Positions 13,301 to 24,700 of a stretch of 64,000 bases of DNA are shown here, one piece after another. Positions within the stretch are counted from its first letter, which is position 1. Each line of letters begins with the position of its first letter. The DNA is from Opisthocomus hoazin (lineage: Eukaryota > Chordata > Aves > Opisthocomiformes > Opisthocomidae). A program made the position numbers and the translations under genes. The DNA is taken from assembly GCF_030867145.1 (NCBI RefSeq), contig NC_134441.1, forward strand, positions 8,664,992 to 8,728,991, in the 5' to 3' direction. The notes beneath the pieces are model-generated. The model saw nothing but the letters and a program-made list of their open reading frames with translations, searched no databases and was not told the DNA's origin.

Positions 13301-13467
13301 GCCAGGCCGGCGCCGCAGAGAAGGAGGCGAAGCGCCGGTCCTACCCGCTCAACGTGGCCAGCCCCAACGGCGGCCTCAAGGGCAGCAAGTACGACATCAA
13401 CCTGGCCAGCGCCGACAGCGTGGCCGGCATGAAGACCGGCCTCTGGAAGAGCGAAACCACCGTGTAA
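1358..13467 (+). CDS. ADGRA2: ADGRA2 (GPR124), adhesion GPCR A2; 5' end outside window
   Basis: Endothelial and neural adhesion GPCR. In other vertebrates it acts with RECK as a Wnt7a/7b co-receptor in brain angiogenesis and at the blood-brain barrier. Coding exons read from splice sites: 1358-1429, 4823-4894, 4978-5049, 5276-5347 (four 72-nt LRR exons), 5435-5598 (LRRCT), 5674-5887 and 6597-6761 (Ig; ends in an NNRGDF motif), 7342-7543 (hormone-receptor domain), 7617-7766, 7900-8061, 8273-8482, 8555-8756, 9018-9226 ([18 protein letters not shown]), 9366-9493 (TM1), 11362-11485, 11560-11705, 11889-11978, 12258-13467 (last TMs and cytoplasmic tail). The tail ends [12 protein letters not shown], the family's class I PDZ ligand. 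About 1221 codons are present against roughly 1338 residues for human as I recall it. The signal peptide and LRR N-cap exon lie upstream. No frame breaks were seen. Confidence 0.97.
1669..1775. promoter_or_regulatory. Candidate intronic enhancer with SOX and GATA-like motifs
   Basis: An AT-richer island in very GC-rich intron 1. It carries ACATTGT and AACAAAG (SOX-like), CTTATCTC and a further GATA-like site, and a CCATATGG palindrome, all within about 100 bp. Base composition unlike its flanks and clustered motifs suggest a conserved element; the function is inferred only. Confidence 0.3.
2011..2100 (+). mobile_element. CR1 LINE 3'-end fragment
   Basis: The stretch ending GGTCCCTTCCGACCCAAACC followed by GATTCTATGA matches the conserved 3' terminus of chicken-repeat-1 LINEs. 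The upstream part (GGAGCAGCCTGGTGCAGTGGG) fits the same tail with a short internal deletion. It lies in ADGRA2 intron 1 in sense orientation. Only the extreme 3' end is left, as is usual for 5'-truncated CR1 copies, and it is diverged enough to be old. Confidence 0.85.
2868..2950. promoter_or_regulatory. Candidate homeodomain-site cluster in ADGRA2 intron 1
   Basis: Three TAAT/ATTA cores (GTAATGAG, ATTAATGAG and CTCATTAGC) lie within 80 bp, with a further CTCATTAGC about 500 bp upstream. Such sites are rare in the surrounding GC-rich intron. Regulatory role inferred. Confidence 0.25.
3319..3486 (+). repeat. 56-bp minisatellite, 3 copies
   Basis: Three head-to-tail copies of a 56-bp unit beginning TGGTGGTGTGTGCTGGGTGG and ending CTTCGGC, with only a few differences between copies. 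It lies in ADGRA2 intron 1. Confidence 0.9.
3625..3682 (+). repeat. 12-bp tandem repeat, about 4-5 copies
   Basis: Short array of the unit CTGCCTGCACAT with one or two substitutions per copy, in ADGRA2 intron 1. Confidence 0.85.
4325..4480. promoter_or_regulatory. Candidate intronic element with E-box and GATA sites
   Basis: Contains CTTATCCCACGTGCGGGAGATAACC, that is, a CACGTG E-box flanked on both sides by GATA-type sites, preceded by TGATTAGATA and GGGCTAATAACCC. A further AGAGATAACG follows near 4605. It lies about 350 bp before the second LRR exon. The near-symmetrical GATA/E-box/GATA layout suggests an enhancer; this is inference. Confidence 0.3.
5888..6414 (+). repeat. GGGATGGAGAT-type minisatellite ending in a (GGGAT)n microsatellite
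   Basis: About 500 bp of imperfect GATGGGGATGGAGATGGG units filling the ADGRA2 intron between the two Ig exons, followed by about nine perfect GGGAT pentamers near 6345-6392. Higher-order copies carrying AGAGAGATGGAGATAGGGAC recur every 100-130 bp. The sense strand has dense runs of three or four Gs, so G-quadruplexes in the nascent RNA are possible. Confidence 0.95.
6995..7080. promoter_or_regulatory. Candidate conserved element in the intron before the hormone-receptor exon
   Basis: AT-rich stretch with CATTACGGAATATAAATTAC and CTTAAATTAGCGG in an otherwise over 65% GC intron. It has the look of a conserved noncoding block. No specific factor can be assigned. Confidence 0.25.
9656..9770 (+). 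repeat. 15-bp minisatellite, about 7.5 copies
   Basis: Unit CCAGGAGATGGCCCT repeated with variants CCAGGAGCTGGCCCT and CCAGGAGACAGCGCT, immediately after the TM1 exon of ADGRA2. The period is a multiple of three, so long open frames run through it that are not genes. Confidence 0.95.
10226..10990 (+). repeat. Diverged tandem array of ~120-150-bp units in ADGRA2 intron
   Basis: Five to six decayed units, beginning near 10255, 10400, 10549, 10691, 10831 and 10951. Each has in order: a block like CACTTAATGAG(A/G)TGCA, a segment ending AAGGCCA, a (C/T)CTTACTNNNAGTGAAAC-like block, ACTAACAAAGTC(C)AGCAACG, and GGAAGAACCC(A/C) followed by GTAATT/GTATTCTAT. The array is AT-richer than the surrounding intron. 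Unit divergence is high, so the array is old. I do not recognise the family. Confidence 0.75.
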
Positions 13468-15210
13468 AGGTGGGGAAGAACCGGACGGCCGCAGCGTTTT
13501 CCTCCGGGAGCCGCTCGGGGTGGTGGCGAGGAGGCGACGCTGCGGGAATCGCCACGTGCACTAGTGGGGACGGGCGGCACGGTCGGGGGCTCCGGCTCGG
13601 CCCGGGCGGAGGGCGATGCCAGCCCGGCCTGTCCCCTGCGGAGGCTCAAAGCTTCCCGCGGCGGCACCGGCGTCTCGAGGTGACGGGCAACCCTCGCTCC
13701 TCGGCGGCCCGAATTGCAGCCGTACTTTAATCGCTCCTGCATGTCACCTAAGACTGATCCTAAATGCTATTTTATAATATAAAGAGGAAACAAATGTCTA
13801 TTTTTCAAAGCTATATTATTGAATGTATATATGTACAGACAGATCAGTAAGTGATGCGCGTGCCTCGTTACCGACCAGTGTTCTCCGGGAGCGGGCAAGC
13901 CCTGCCCGTGCCGCGACTGCAATCTTCCCTCCGAGGGGACCGCACCGGGCGCCTGTCACTTGCAGGCTCCGCAGCGCCGATGCCCGGGTGACCCCAGCCT
14001 GAGCAAGCGGCTTCTGAGCGAGCCAGAGAGCAGCTTCCACACCTGAAATGTTTTTACATGCAAAAGTTTTTACCCGCCTGTGTTAGACGCCAGCGTTTAG
14101 CCCTGGGGGTGACGCGGCTGCCAAAGGAAAAGCCATATTGCAAAGCAAGCACAAGGGGAGAGCAGCCTCGGGCGCAAGGCGAGGCGATGGTCGGCGCTGT
14201 TTTAATGGCAGACACCAAAGCGGCGGCTCCCCAGCCCTCGGAGGCAGGAGCCACGCCGTGGGGTGGGCTGGCAGCGCCGCGCCACTGCCGGGGCTGAGCC
14301 TGACCCTCTCCCACCAAGCACCAAAGAGCCGAGCTGTGGGCACAGACCCAACGCAGGGCCTCGTCCTTAACCCAGGGGTGCACGCTCAGAGAACGCTTGG
14401 GTTTGCTCTGCGGAGGGCAGAGAAAGCCCCCGGCTCCCGGCCGTGCCCTGGGTGAGATGAGAGGAAAGCGCCGGGGAGCAGCGGCCGCTCCTGGGACAGC
14501 GGGAGAAAGATGCCAGCTGCTTAGGGACCTTCCTGGGGCCGTTCACAGGATGCATTCAAAGGGCTGGAACTTGGATAAGCACTTATTTTTCCCCATTTGA
14601 AAACAAGTCCCCCCTTTTTATCCTAGCACGCAGCTACAGAAGCCATGCTGCGGGCAGCAGCAGGCCCTGGGAGCCGTGAAGGTTTCCTAACACAGGAGGA
14701 GGTTCGTTACCCCGCAGCCGGGCAAGGAGCGCCCGTCCCAGCTCCTAAGGGCGACGCAGAGGAGGCGGACGGGGGCCTGGAGCCTCCGCGGCCCCTTCCA
14801 GCCTCCCCCGCCCCAGTCTCCTCCTACGTGCAAACGAGTTTAATTACTCAGCTACCTCCTGCTCGCCCTGCCCCACCGCCGGCTCCCACCGCGCCTGGTG
14901 CTCAGTGCAGCTCCAGTCCTCGCCGGCCCCACAGCCTGCACGGGCTTGCTGATGCCGAGTCCTTATATACGCTTGCTGCACTGTGACAGTATTATATAAA
15001 AAGCTTTGTATTATTAATTACACTTCTGTTTGTCTGTTTACATTACGAGCAAATGACATATCAAGAGAGAGCTTCTTGCAATATACGCGGGGGAGGGAGG
15101 GGAAAGTATGCCAAAGAAGTGTTTTTAAAGGGGTCTTTTTGCATTTTTATATAAATAGAATGTTTCTAGCAGATATGTTTTGTTTAATATATTAAAGATT
15201 TGCCAATCTG
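13468..15210 (+). other. ADGRA2: ADGRA2 3'UTR
   Basis: Follows the TAA after the SETTV C-terminus. It contains AT-rich blocks typical of a 3'UTR near 13740-13830 and 14985-15200 and no open frame of interest. The best poly(A) signal is at 15191-15196; an earlier end near 13.8 kb is possible. Confidence 0.7.
15191..15196 (+). terminator. ADGRA2: Probable ADGRA2 poly(A) signal (ATTAAA)
   Basis: ATTAAA in an AT-rich stretch, about 490 bp before the oppositely oriented BRF2 poly(A) signal, so the two genes meet tail to tail. Confidence 0.55.
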
Positions 15211-15680
15211 CCAAGATCTACTGTCATTTCTCGCCAACTTTGCGTTCCGATAGCACAGGCCGCCGGGCACGGGGCAGGCAGGGTTTCCCGGAGGGAGCAG
15301 CCGGCAGCACTGGACACGACCCAAAGCTGCGTCCTCGCCACAGCTCCCAGCAGCTTCGCGTCCCTTCGCTAACCGGGACAGGGGCAATTTCCTCTCAGCG
15401 AGTTTCGGCGTCTCCCTGACCCACTCACAAACCCCCTCTGCCGAAGGAGGCGCAGCGCGAGGCGGGGAGACCGCCCCGGGAAAGCCGGAGCAGCGCTACG
15501 GCAAACCGGCGCCGAGGAAGGTGCCAGAGACCTTCCCCGGGCATCACGCAGCGTTCAGTCCCCGCGCTCACCAGACTCGCTCGTGATGCCGCTCCGCAGG
15601 ACCGGGACTCGCCAAGGCACCTTTGCCAGAGGCTGCAAAGAGAGAAAATCCAGAAACCAGCCCTGGCGCCCGCACTTCTG

Positions 15681-15686
15681 TTTATT
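15681..15686 (-). terminator. BRF2: BRF2 poly(A) signal (AATAAA on - strand)
   Basis: TTTATT on +, about 208 nt beyond the BRF2 stop codon. It is the only canonical signal near the gene end. Confidence 0.75.
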
Positions 15687-15893
15687 TCTAACGGAAACGG
15701 AACATAACCCAAAGCAGCTCCTCCATAAAAAGTCCTGTTTTGGTCCAGAACATGAAACAGGACACGGCCCACAGCCCCGCTCCCTTGGGCAACTGCCCCT
15801 GCCCCTGCTGCGGGCGACGGCTCTGTCACCGTCGGGTTTCCCCCTCTGGTCCCAGTCCCAGCTGTCCCGGTGTCCCCGGCAGCACCGTCCTCT

Positions 15894-18282
15894 TCACGGC
15901 CAGGCCTTGGCCTTCCTGAGGGCCCGCATCTCCTCCGGGCCCCGCAGGTACTGCTCGATCTCGCTGTCGGAGATGGGCTCGTCGCCGGTGATGGCAGAGG
16001 CCGACACGCTCGGGGCTGCCGTCCGCAGTCTCTTCCTCGGGCGGGTAAGGCATGGTGGCAGCAGGGGCCTCGGGCCGCCCTCACGCTGGCGCTTCCCTTC
16101 CAAGGGACAGGCCCGCTCCTGTGCCGTCCCTCCTGCCCCCGGAGCAGAGCCGGGGGAGCCTTCGCCCGCGGCCGCAGCACCCCGCTCCTCCCCGTCCTCC
16201 AGGCAGAAGGCGTTCTTCAGCAGGAAAATCCGGTGCTGCAGCAGGTCCCCGACGTGCTTGACCACAGTTTTCTTGTCCAAGTTAAACACGCGCAGCCAGG
16301 CGAGCTGGGAGGCCATTCTCAGGAGGATCTCGAGGAGCTCCTTCAGCCTCAGGTGCGCCGGCGGCGGCAGGTCGATGCCGGCCAGCGTGCAGAACCGTGC
16401 CAAGGTGCAGGAGAGGCGGGCGGCGGGCCGCAGCGACTGCCACGACAGGAACGCCGCGGCCGTGACGACGGGCACAGGGTGACGGCCGGTGACCAGCCAC
16501 GTCTCGCTGGCCAGCTCCACGATCTGCGCGGTTCGGGCGACCATCTTCTCCTTGTCCTCCACAAACGGGGCAGGGACATCGGCCGCGTGCTGGAACAGCC
16601 GAAAACTGGAAGAGCAAAGCCCGCCGTCAGCACCAGGGCAGGGGGAACGCCCACCACGCAGCGCCTCACAGCCCAGCTCGGGTGGGTGCGGGCTGCACCA
16701 AGGGCCTCTCGGACGCCCACCGTGCCCACATTGCCTCGCGGGGTCAGGGTAACACCTGGCCAGATGACCTGGTTTTGCCTCGGTGCTCCCGTGCCACCCT
16801 CTCCGTGCTGGTGGACTTTGGCCCCGGCCGCGTCTGAGCAGCTTCTCCACCCACGGCGTCACCGCGGGCGCGGAGATGGCTGCGAGGGCCCCGTTACCTG
16901 TTCAGGTGCGTCTTCACCAGATCCCCCAGGCTCAGGGCCGGCACGGAGAGCCCGAGCTCTCTCTGCAGGCTCACGAAGACGCCGGCAAACAGCTCCTGCT
17001 TCGCGTACAGGAGGGAGCAGATCGTCCCCATCGTCAGGGGCCAGTTGTGCTGCCGGCAAGTCACAAAGACGCAGCAGCCCCCCAGGAGCTCCTTCTTCTC
17101 CAGGCTGACCAGGTGGAAGCAGGGGAGCTGCAGGGCCCTCTGGAAGTACGACACCGCCGTTTCCTCGAACACCGTCGGGAGCTGGAGGACTTTACAGAGA
17201 TCCTGGACCCGCCGGATCCCTGCGAGAAGACACCGCGCTCACGCATCAGCTCCCGCAAGAGCACGCCCCTCCTCAGTACGACAGCGCAGTCTGCGTTCAC
17301 CCGGCCCCTGGCAGAGCCGCGAGAGCTGCCCAGCGCCCGGAGCCCCGCAGGCAGCATGCAAGTATCTCCCAGGCCCCTCAGTGCAGGCGCAGCGGGGTGC
17401 TGAGGGCGGGCACTGGACCCGCCGTCCTCATCTCTTCCGGCCAGCTCCGAAGGCTGTCACCATTTCGGAGAGCGCTAGAAACACGTTACGCAAACCGAGC
17501 GGGCAGCGGCGAGAGAACCGGGGCGTGGGGGAAGCGAACGGCGCGCTCTTACCTCGCTGCAGGCAGCGGCTCCGCTGCTCTCGCTGGCCCGTGCTCTGGG
17601 AATACGCCACCTCTGAAAAACAGCCAGCGTCAGGCCAGATGGCGACGCCGGGGCACGGCATCATCCCGATTCTGGGCAGCCGGGTGCCCACGGAACCGGG
17701 TTTCCATTACCAGAACTGACCGGGCTTTGAGGCCGCCCTGCGAGGGCTGGCAGCGCCGGTCACGGAGCAGAGGGGAGCAGGAGCCCGTGGAGCCGCTGCT
17801 CCCCGACACAGGGCCGGCCCCGGGGCTGCTCCACTGCACTCAGAACAGATTTAAACGCCAGAGCAGGGATTTAAACACCGGGCCCCGCGCCGGGCAGAGC
17901 CGCGCTGTCGGGCCGCTCCGCTCATGGCAACGCCCCTGGGAGGGGGGGCCAGGCCCTGCCCCGCGCAGATCCCCCCCGGCAGCACGGAACCCGGCCAGCG
18001 GCCCCGCGGGGAGCGCTGCCTCGCTCAGACCCACTGGGACCGGCCGAGCCGCGCCGGGCCCGGGCAGGGCCGCACCAGGCCGGACGCCCCCGGGCCGCTC
18101 GCCCCGCCGGGCCCGGGCCGGGCCGCACCTCGCAGGTGCTCCTCCTCGGCGTAGGTGGTGGTGAGCAGCCCCTCGGCGAGGACGCAGCCGCAGGCGGCGC
18201 AGACCAGCTGCTGCTGCGCGTAGTGCGCGTCCTCCACCAGCGCCGCGGACCCGCACTCGGGGCACCGGCCCCGCGCCGCCAT
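15894..18282 (-). CDS. BRF2: BRF2, RNA polymerase III transcription initiation factor subunit
   Basis: TFIIB-related subunit of the TFIIIB variant used at gene-external (type 3) Pol III promoters such as U6 and 7SK; nuclear. Four coding exons on -: 18129-18282, 17553-17612, 16898-17219, 15894-16605. Together they give 1248 nt and 415 residues; human has 419. The N-terminal zinc ribbon has Cys7, Cys10, Cys28 and Cys31. Two cyclin folds follow, with [11 protein letters not shown] in the first and VEDKEKM, then [13 protein letters not shown], at the start of the second. The C-terminus has the BRF2 signature SDSEIEQYL. The redox-sensing cysteine of human BRF2 (Cys361, in PPC) is kept as PPC at about residue 364. 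All junctions are in phase. The start was chosen as the ATG giving the family N-terminus. Confidence 0.97.
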
Positions 18283-18500
18283 TGCCGCCGCCGCCGCCTC
18301 TGACCGGGGGGGAGCGCTGGGGCGGGCGCACCGCCGCCCACCAATCGCGGCGCCGCCCGCGGTCCGTCCCGCCGCCCGCCCGGCCGAGGCGCCGCCCCCG
18401 CACTCCGCGTTCCGGGCGCCGCGCGTTCCGCCCGGGCCGAGCCGCGGACCCCGGGGAGGGGGCGGAGGGGGCTTCCGGGCACCGGGCGGGGGGCACCGAG
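18283..18500 (-). promoter_or_regulatory. BRF2: BRF2 CpG-rich promoter
   Basis: Very CpG-dense stretch directly upstream of the BRF2 start, with a CCAAT on + (18341-18345) and GC boxes but no TATA box. It lies within about 500 bp of the RAB11FIP1 poly(A) signal, so BRF2 initiates almost at the end of the preceding same-strand gene. Confidence 0.55.
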
Positions 18501-18774
18501 GGTACAACGCGCTCCCTCGCTCGGCGAAACCCTCAGACCCTTCCCCTCGGGGGACTCGTCAGCCGCAGCTCAGCGTCCCCATCCGCCTCCGCGGTGCCAG
18601 GGGACTCGGGGTCCCGTCCGCCCCCCGTGAAGCTCGGCAGCCTGCGGGGATGGAACCGGCCCCGAAACACCCCGAGGACGAGCGGTTTCGGGCAGCAGCG
18701 CCGGTCACGGGCAGGGGACGAGGCTGCTTTCGGAGCTGCTCCTTCAGAAAAAAGACAAAGTGCTCGGAACACCG

Positions 18775-21713
18775 GATTAAGGTATTTTTATTTTAGTGTT
18801 CCACAAAACCAAAAGGCATTTAAAAACAAACAGGTACCCAGGCTAAAAGCAGACAGTATAAACAGGGAAAAATACATTCAGATCCTTCAATAGTAAAACA
18901 ACAGATTCGATTCTCAAGGCCCTTGAAGTCACGGTGAAGCACCTTGCTGGACATAGAATGCCAGTCCCCTTACGCCGCAGAAAGGCTTTAACTGGTGTTG
19001 CCAATAAAAGACCGAGGTACGGGGTCTGTGCGACGCTCCCACGGCCACGGAAGCCGGAGCGTGGCTGGCGCTGCCCTGGCAGGGGCTCGGCCTCCGCGAC
19101 CGCCAGAGGGAACAACGCCGGGGGCAGGAGCCAGACGCAGCCCGGGTCCCTCAGCGGGCACAGCTGCGGCCGGCAAAGCAGCCTGCCAGGAGACCACGCT
19201 CCAAGCTCTAAGGCCTCCGCCCCGGGCAGGCCGCGCAGAGCCCGTGCCCCCGCTCCGTCTCCGGCCGCGCGGCATCCCTGCCCGCGGGAACGCGCGTTAC
19301 CCAAACTCCACAGCAATCCCCGCGCCAGCAGCATCGCGCACAGCACCACGGTGCCCTCGGCAGCCCGCGACTCGGCAGTACCCGCACTGCGGTGAAACGA
19401 GCCCAGCACAAGGCCAGAGCCCAGTCTCGCTTCCCACACAGCCAGTTACGAGCACCAGTAACACCATTTTGGACTTCTGAACCATTAATTCACCGTTCAA
19501 AGGCACAACTGGTTTTTCTGACTCTCTGACCTAGAACATCAGAAAGCTGTGGAATCCAGTCTAGAAGACAAGTTTATTAGTGAGGTATAGGCAGCCGCTT
19601 CTTTCCAGAGATCCACCGAGGCACGAGGAGGAAACCAGTTAATCCTTCATCTTCCTCACTGGTTCAAGGCACGAGAAGCAGCCGCAGTTTTCAGCGAGGC
19701 CAACCAGTACCACTCCAAATTAAAACCACCGGCCAAGAGCTGCAGATGCCTCTAAGCCCTTCTGCGTTTCAGACCCTTCATTCACAGAAGAGGGTACAGC
19801 AGAAAAGAAGCAACCCCTCCACCAAAGACATCTGCTCGAACAAAAATAAAATTGGAAAAAAGTACCCGCAGTCTCTGAAGACCCTCAGCGCTTAAGGCTT
19901 GTTTCAGCTCAAGCTTCCCGTGAAGGACAGCTCAGCCAGAAGAGCTCCAGACTTTGGTAGTTAGTCAGTTTGCAGCAATAAAAATGTAATTAAGAGCATT
20001 TTAAAAATTTTCCCATAAATGTATACATCTCTAGGCAAATATATTAAACTACTCTTCACTACAAAAGTACAGTATTTGAGAAGTCTCCAGTAGTTTTCAG
20101 TGTTTTATGAACATCGCAGGCAGACTACTAGCAGGCTGACGGTCGCTCCAGCTGGTCTAGTCCCTCAATAAAGTGCTTTGCTGCAGAAAAACCGAGTTGG
20201 GAGCCTCCCCCCTCCCGAGCTGAGCCAGGAGCAACCCAACAGGCCCTTTGCACTTCCAAAGGCAGGAGCGTGTGCTTTGGTCCTCTGCTACCCACGCTTT
20301 TGGTACTCTCCCAACCCTGACAAACCCCAGGGCTGCAAAGAGGCATCTCATCTTTCCATCTTTGACAAGAGCTCACCAAAAGGAAAGCCACATGCAGTTT
20401 TTCCGTGGAGGCAGGCTGCTGTGGCAGCTGCTCGACAGCGCTACGCCGTTACCTGCTGCCCGATGAGACGGGGCGCGGAACGTACGTGCCTGGATCGAGC
20501 TGCCGCCACGCACTAAGGAAGCGGACTGAGGGTATCGATTGTCCAGCAAAACCAGCACTTGTTCTCCGCTGCCTAAAACCTTCACTCCTTTCCGAGCATC
20601 CCAAACCAGATCCGAGCGCCAGCTCAGCTCCCCGGGGGAGGGCGATTCGGCTCCTCTCTTGGCAAGACAAGGATGCACGAAAGAGCGCGCTGTAAGCCGA
20701 CCACCTTTGCAGGCTGTTCCGAGGTAAGCCCCAGCCCCCAAATCCAAGCTAGTTAAATTTAACAAACTGCAACGGTGTAAAAGGAAAATTGTCACAGAAC
20801 TCCCACACAGCAAGAGACACAGGCCAGGCATGTGTACGGCAAAACCCACACCTGTGCAAGGCTACAGATCAGAACAGGTGTACCTCTGCCTCCCTGGTTT
20901 GACCGACCTTCAAGTTAGGAATCTGAAGTCTGTGAGAGAACAGCTTCTGATTTAAATTGCACCTTTGGCCACATTCACTACTGCCATTCCTGTGGCAGAC
21001 AAACGTACCATGACGTCTCAGTGTTTCCTATACCAGAAAAACCTTCCCCTTGGAGAACGGCTTTGAAACAGCGCCTACTTCATGAGATCAGCTAAGCTTT
21101 GCTTCTTCCTTTCCAATCTAAGGTTTAACCTGCACTTAACTTTCAGGGCTTCAGTTACTTCTAAAATACAGCCCACGCAGCCCTGGTCTGAAGCACACAT
21201 CTTTGGAATTCTCCAGTGTAGTTATTAATATTGTTTTTTTTTTTTAAAACAATCAATTCCTCTAAGCTCTACTGTACAAGATTTCATATTGCACTACAAC
21301 TTCAGATATGGAAAGAAGAGTAATTGATCTATCAAAGCTGCTACAAAATAAAACCACGGAAAAAATCTTCACAAAGGATCATCAGTGCCTCGCTTGGCAA
21401 GCAAAACACATCAAAAACCCTTCACCCTTCCTACCGCAGTCAGCCTTCGATTAGATGCCTCAACGAATCTTCCCAAATAATGGAAAGCAACCAAAAAATA
21501 AGTATGATAAGCTGACTCCACTTCTGGACTCCATACACAAGAGCTGGTGTAACAGCGACTAATGAAACGGAGAGTTGCTCAAGGCAGAAACAGGAAAGAG
21601 GTCATTTTCTGTGGGCAGCACGACCGGCACCACCCACTTCACATCGTCTCCTTATTAATCAAACCCCACTGGCAGGGATTCAGCCCTTTGCTCAACCAGC
21701 GTCCCGAGAGCTT
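18775..21713 (-). other. RAB11FIP1: RAB11FIP1 3'UTR
   Basis: About 2.9 kb without convincing coding exons between the RAB11FIP1 stop and the AATAAA at 18787. Composition turns AT-rich from about 19.8 kb onward with many T-rich runs, as in long vertebrate 3'UTRs. Confidence 0.6.
18787..18792 (-). terminator. RAB11FIP1: RAB11FIP1 poly(A) signal (AATAAA on - strand)
   Basis: TTTATT on +. It would give RAB11FIP1 a 3'UTR of about 2.9 kb (18.8-21.7 kb), an AT-rich tract without coding potential, ending about 500 bp upstream of BRF2. Confidence 0.65.
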
Positions 21714-24700
21714 TCACATCTTTCCAGCTTTCTTGTTTCCAGACGTTGAGACACGAAGAATGTTTGGGGTTTCTTCCATGACTCTGACAAGCAAGTTATC
21801 AATGTAGTCTTCCAGCTCACGCACCTGGAGATCCTTCTTGGTAATCGTATCCTTCTGCTTCAAGACCAGCTGGATCAGCTCATCGTGTGTCAGCTGAGCA
21901 TAAGCATAGGCCGGATCTGAAGGATCATATTTCTGAGAGGGAGAGAGAGGGGAAAGGCAGGGTCATTACAGACATACGGGCATTTCAGAAGAGCAACAGA
22001 ACGTTATCTGCCAGCTGCTTGCGGGATTTAGCGCAGCAATGAACAACTTCGCAGACGGTGCGTGCAGAACCACAGCTGCTCTTCAGAAGTGCTACTGCGC
22101 GTCCTATCTTTTTATAAAAATCTGTTCCAGCCAAACGACATGGCGGGACGTCAGTCAGTAGCCCTTCATGGTGAGGAAGAGCAGGCTGCCCAGGGCCCAG
22201 CTGCGCACAGTGGCAGGGGGAGGCTGGCAGCCCAGGCCAGCTTTCTGCTACAAAGCACCTTTCGGGCCATCAGCAAACCTACCCTGGAAAAATCCACGCA
22301 AAACACCACCCACTCGTGCCCTTGCAGCGTGCAGAACAGCACATTGAAAGCATTTGGAGGAAAAAAGAGCAACTACCTCAGAGTAAGCGCATGCTACTTA
22401 TGGCACAGAGACACGATTTATGGTGCTTGGGCAGTCTTCTCCAGAACAGCAGGCAGGCTCAGAGCGAGACAGACGTTATGGACGGTAACCAGGCCATCGG
22501 TTTTAGCATAAAATCTGTGCACCATTTCAGTTCTGTAATTCGGCTCTGCTGCAAATTACGCTGAAAGAATGTCACGCTGACTGCAGGCAGCAGCCCACCC
22601 AGCTCAGCCGAGACGTACGGCAGTTACCGCCACGCACCATCAGCTACCACCATTTACAGAAGAGCACTGGAACAGCTATTGCTTAAAACACATCAAAGTC
22701 TAGGAAAGCCAAATTCAGGTTAAAAAGCAAGAAACACCCACCTAGGCACGCAGCATTTCCCTCTTACTGATCACTGTGAAAACCCATCACAGCACAGCTC
22801 CTCCGAAAAGCCTGCCTTCAGCCCTTAAGCAAGCTTGGGCGGCACGCGGCAGCTCCTGCCGCTCCTCCGGCTGCCTGCGCAGACGCTAACCCCCAGCGCC
22901 AGCCCCGGCACACAGCAGCAAGCATCATTTCTTACGTGGAGTCAGAGCACCACACCAGAACACTAATTACAAGTTTTCAACTCATTCGAAACAGCAACAC
23001 GTCAGTTGGAATCACTCACCTCACACTTCCTTCTCTTCCCCTCACACCAGGAGGAGGCACTACGGTTATTTCAGTACTCGCTTCGCATTTTCCCCAAAAA
23101 TCCCTCAGAGCCAATAACGGTACCCAGGGTTTTTCCCTGCTGACTCAGAGACGCTTCTAGCCATCCTGATCAACACGACTTTTAAGCTGTGCCTCAAGTC
23201 TGGAGGGCTCTTTCGAGGCCAAGATTACACAGAAACTCCTTTAAATCTGCGTGATCATGCAAGCGGCACAGCGAGGCTGTCAGGAAGCAGCCGCGCTTTA
23301 ACAGCAGGCGCCTGCTCCCTCACCCTGCACAGGACATTAACGCAGCACGTTTCAAGGCAACAGCCACCCCGAGGTGACGTTTTCCCACCTTCTCAGCTTT
23401 AAGAGCCACAAGCTTATTTCAGGGTGAAAAGAAGCTCTGGAGACTGATCACGTCTGAAAACACACAGTGTCTGATTTGTCCAGTCTTCACGCGCCCCACG
23501 GTCTAGTAACCACTGTTCTTTTTCTGCTCAGGGTATGCGACATGAGCCCAAGCAAACCCCCACCAACACACGAACTCTGCTCAGTTTACTGCTTCAGCTT
23601 CCGTTTAAAGCGCCTCCGTACCTTCAGATTCACCTCCAGCAGCTTTTCGTGCATCGTGCTGATGACATTCAGGTTTTTACTTTGAGATTTGTTTGCCGTG
23701 GCATTCATTGGCTTCACAGGGTGGAGTCTGCAACGTTAAAGGAGGTTTATGTTATTTAGGCAGAGCACACAACACCAGCACTACACAGATATTCAGACAA
23801 AAAACTCATATAGCAAGAAATTGGGAAAAAATCCTACCCTTCTCTATCTCCAGAGAGATATGAGATTCACCTTCAGGCAGACAAGACATTTCTGTCTAAG
23901 CTACAGGCTTTTTAGAAGTATACTCCAGTTCTCTTTCTACTATCCTGACTGACTTCAGGCACTGGCGATAGAGCAGCAGTAGCAAGGGACATGCACCCCA
24001 CATGGTATGCCACAAAGCAAAGGCAGGTCTGTCTACAGGAGCAGGCAGCACGCAGCAGCAGCTACTCTGACCTCTCACACACCAGGATTCGAGCCTGGCT
24101 GTCCTAACGAGAACACACCAAATACTTCTGCTATCCTGGGACAGGCACGTATTACGCCTTTTCCAGTCTGAACTTAGGCCATAAGCTGCCAAAAAGTGCT
24201 ACCTTCATTTGCTTGAGCAGGGTTTATATTGCGAATTTTAACACAGGAAGAAAATTTGACTTGTATCTCAGCAAACGTCAGCCCAGAAGCGTCCTGGACC
24301 CTAGAGGGAGTGCTGCAGATAAAGTACCGAGGGCTGCCAGGCCAGCAGCACCGCTCCTCGGACAGCAGGACCTCAGGAGCCCAGCTCGGCAGCAAAGGAA
24401 GCATCCCAGTTTACCAGGCTTCCTGTGACCATTCTCCCATTTCTGAAACATGGATGAATTGCAATCCGTTTCCCCAATTTGATGAAATTACCCCTATTTC
24501 TTTAACTGTGACCAAGTTTCCCTAACGTTTTGTCCTGCAAGGCAGCACTGTGATGAACGGCAGGTCCCCTGGGCGTGCTTAATAGCTATGCAGATTTATC
24601 TGACGGCAGCAATGACCCTGCGCCGGCAGGACCGGACCCAGGCCCTGGCAGATCCACAGGCTGGAGGGAGTGAAGGCCGTACGATGCCACATCACTGCAA

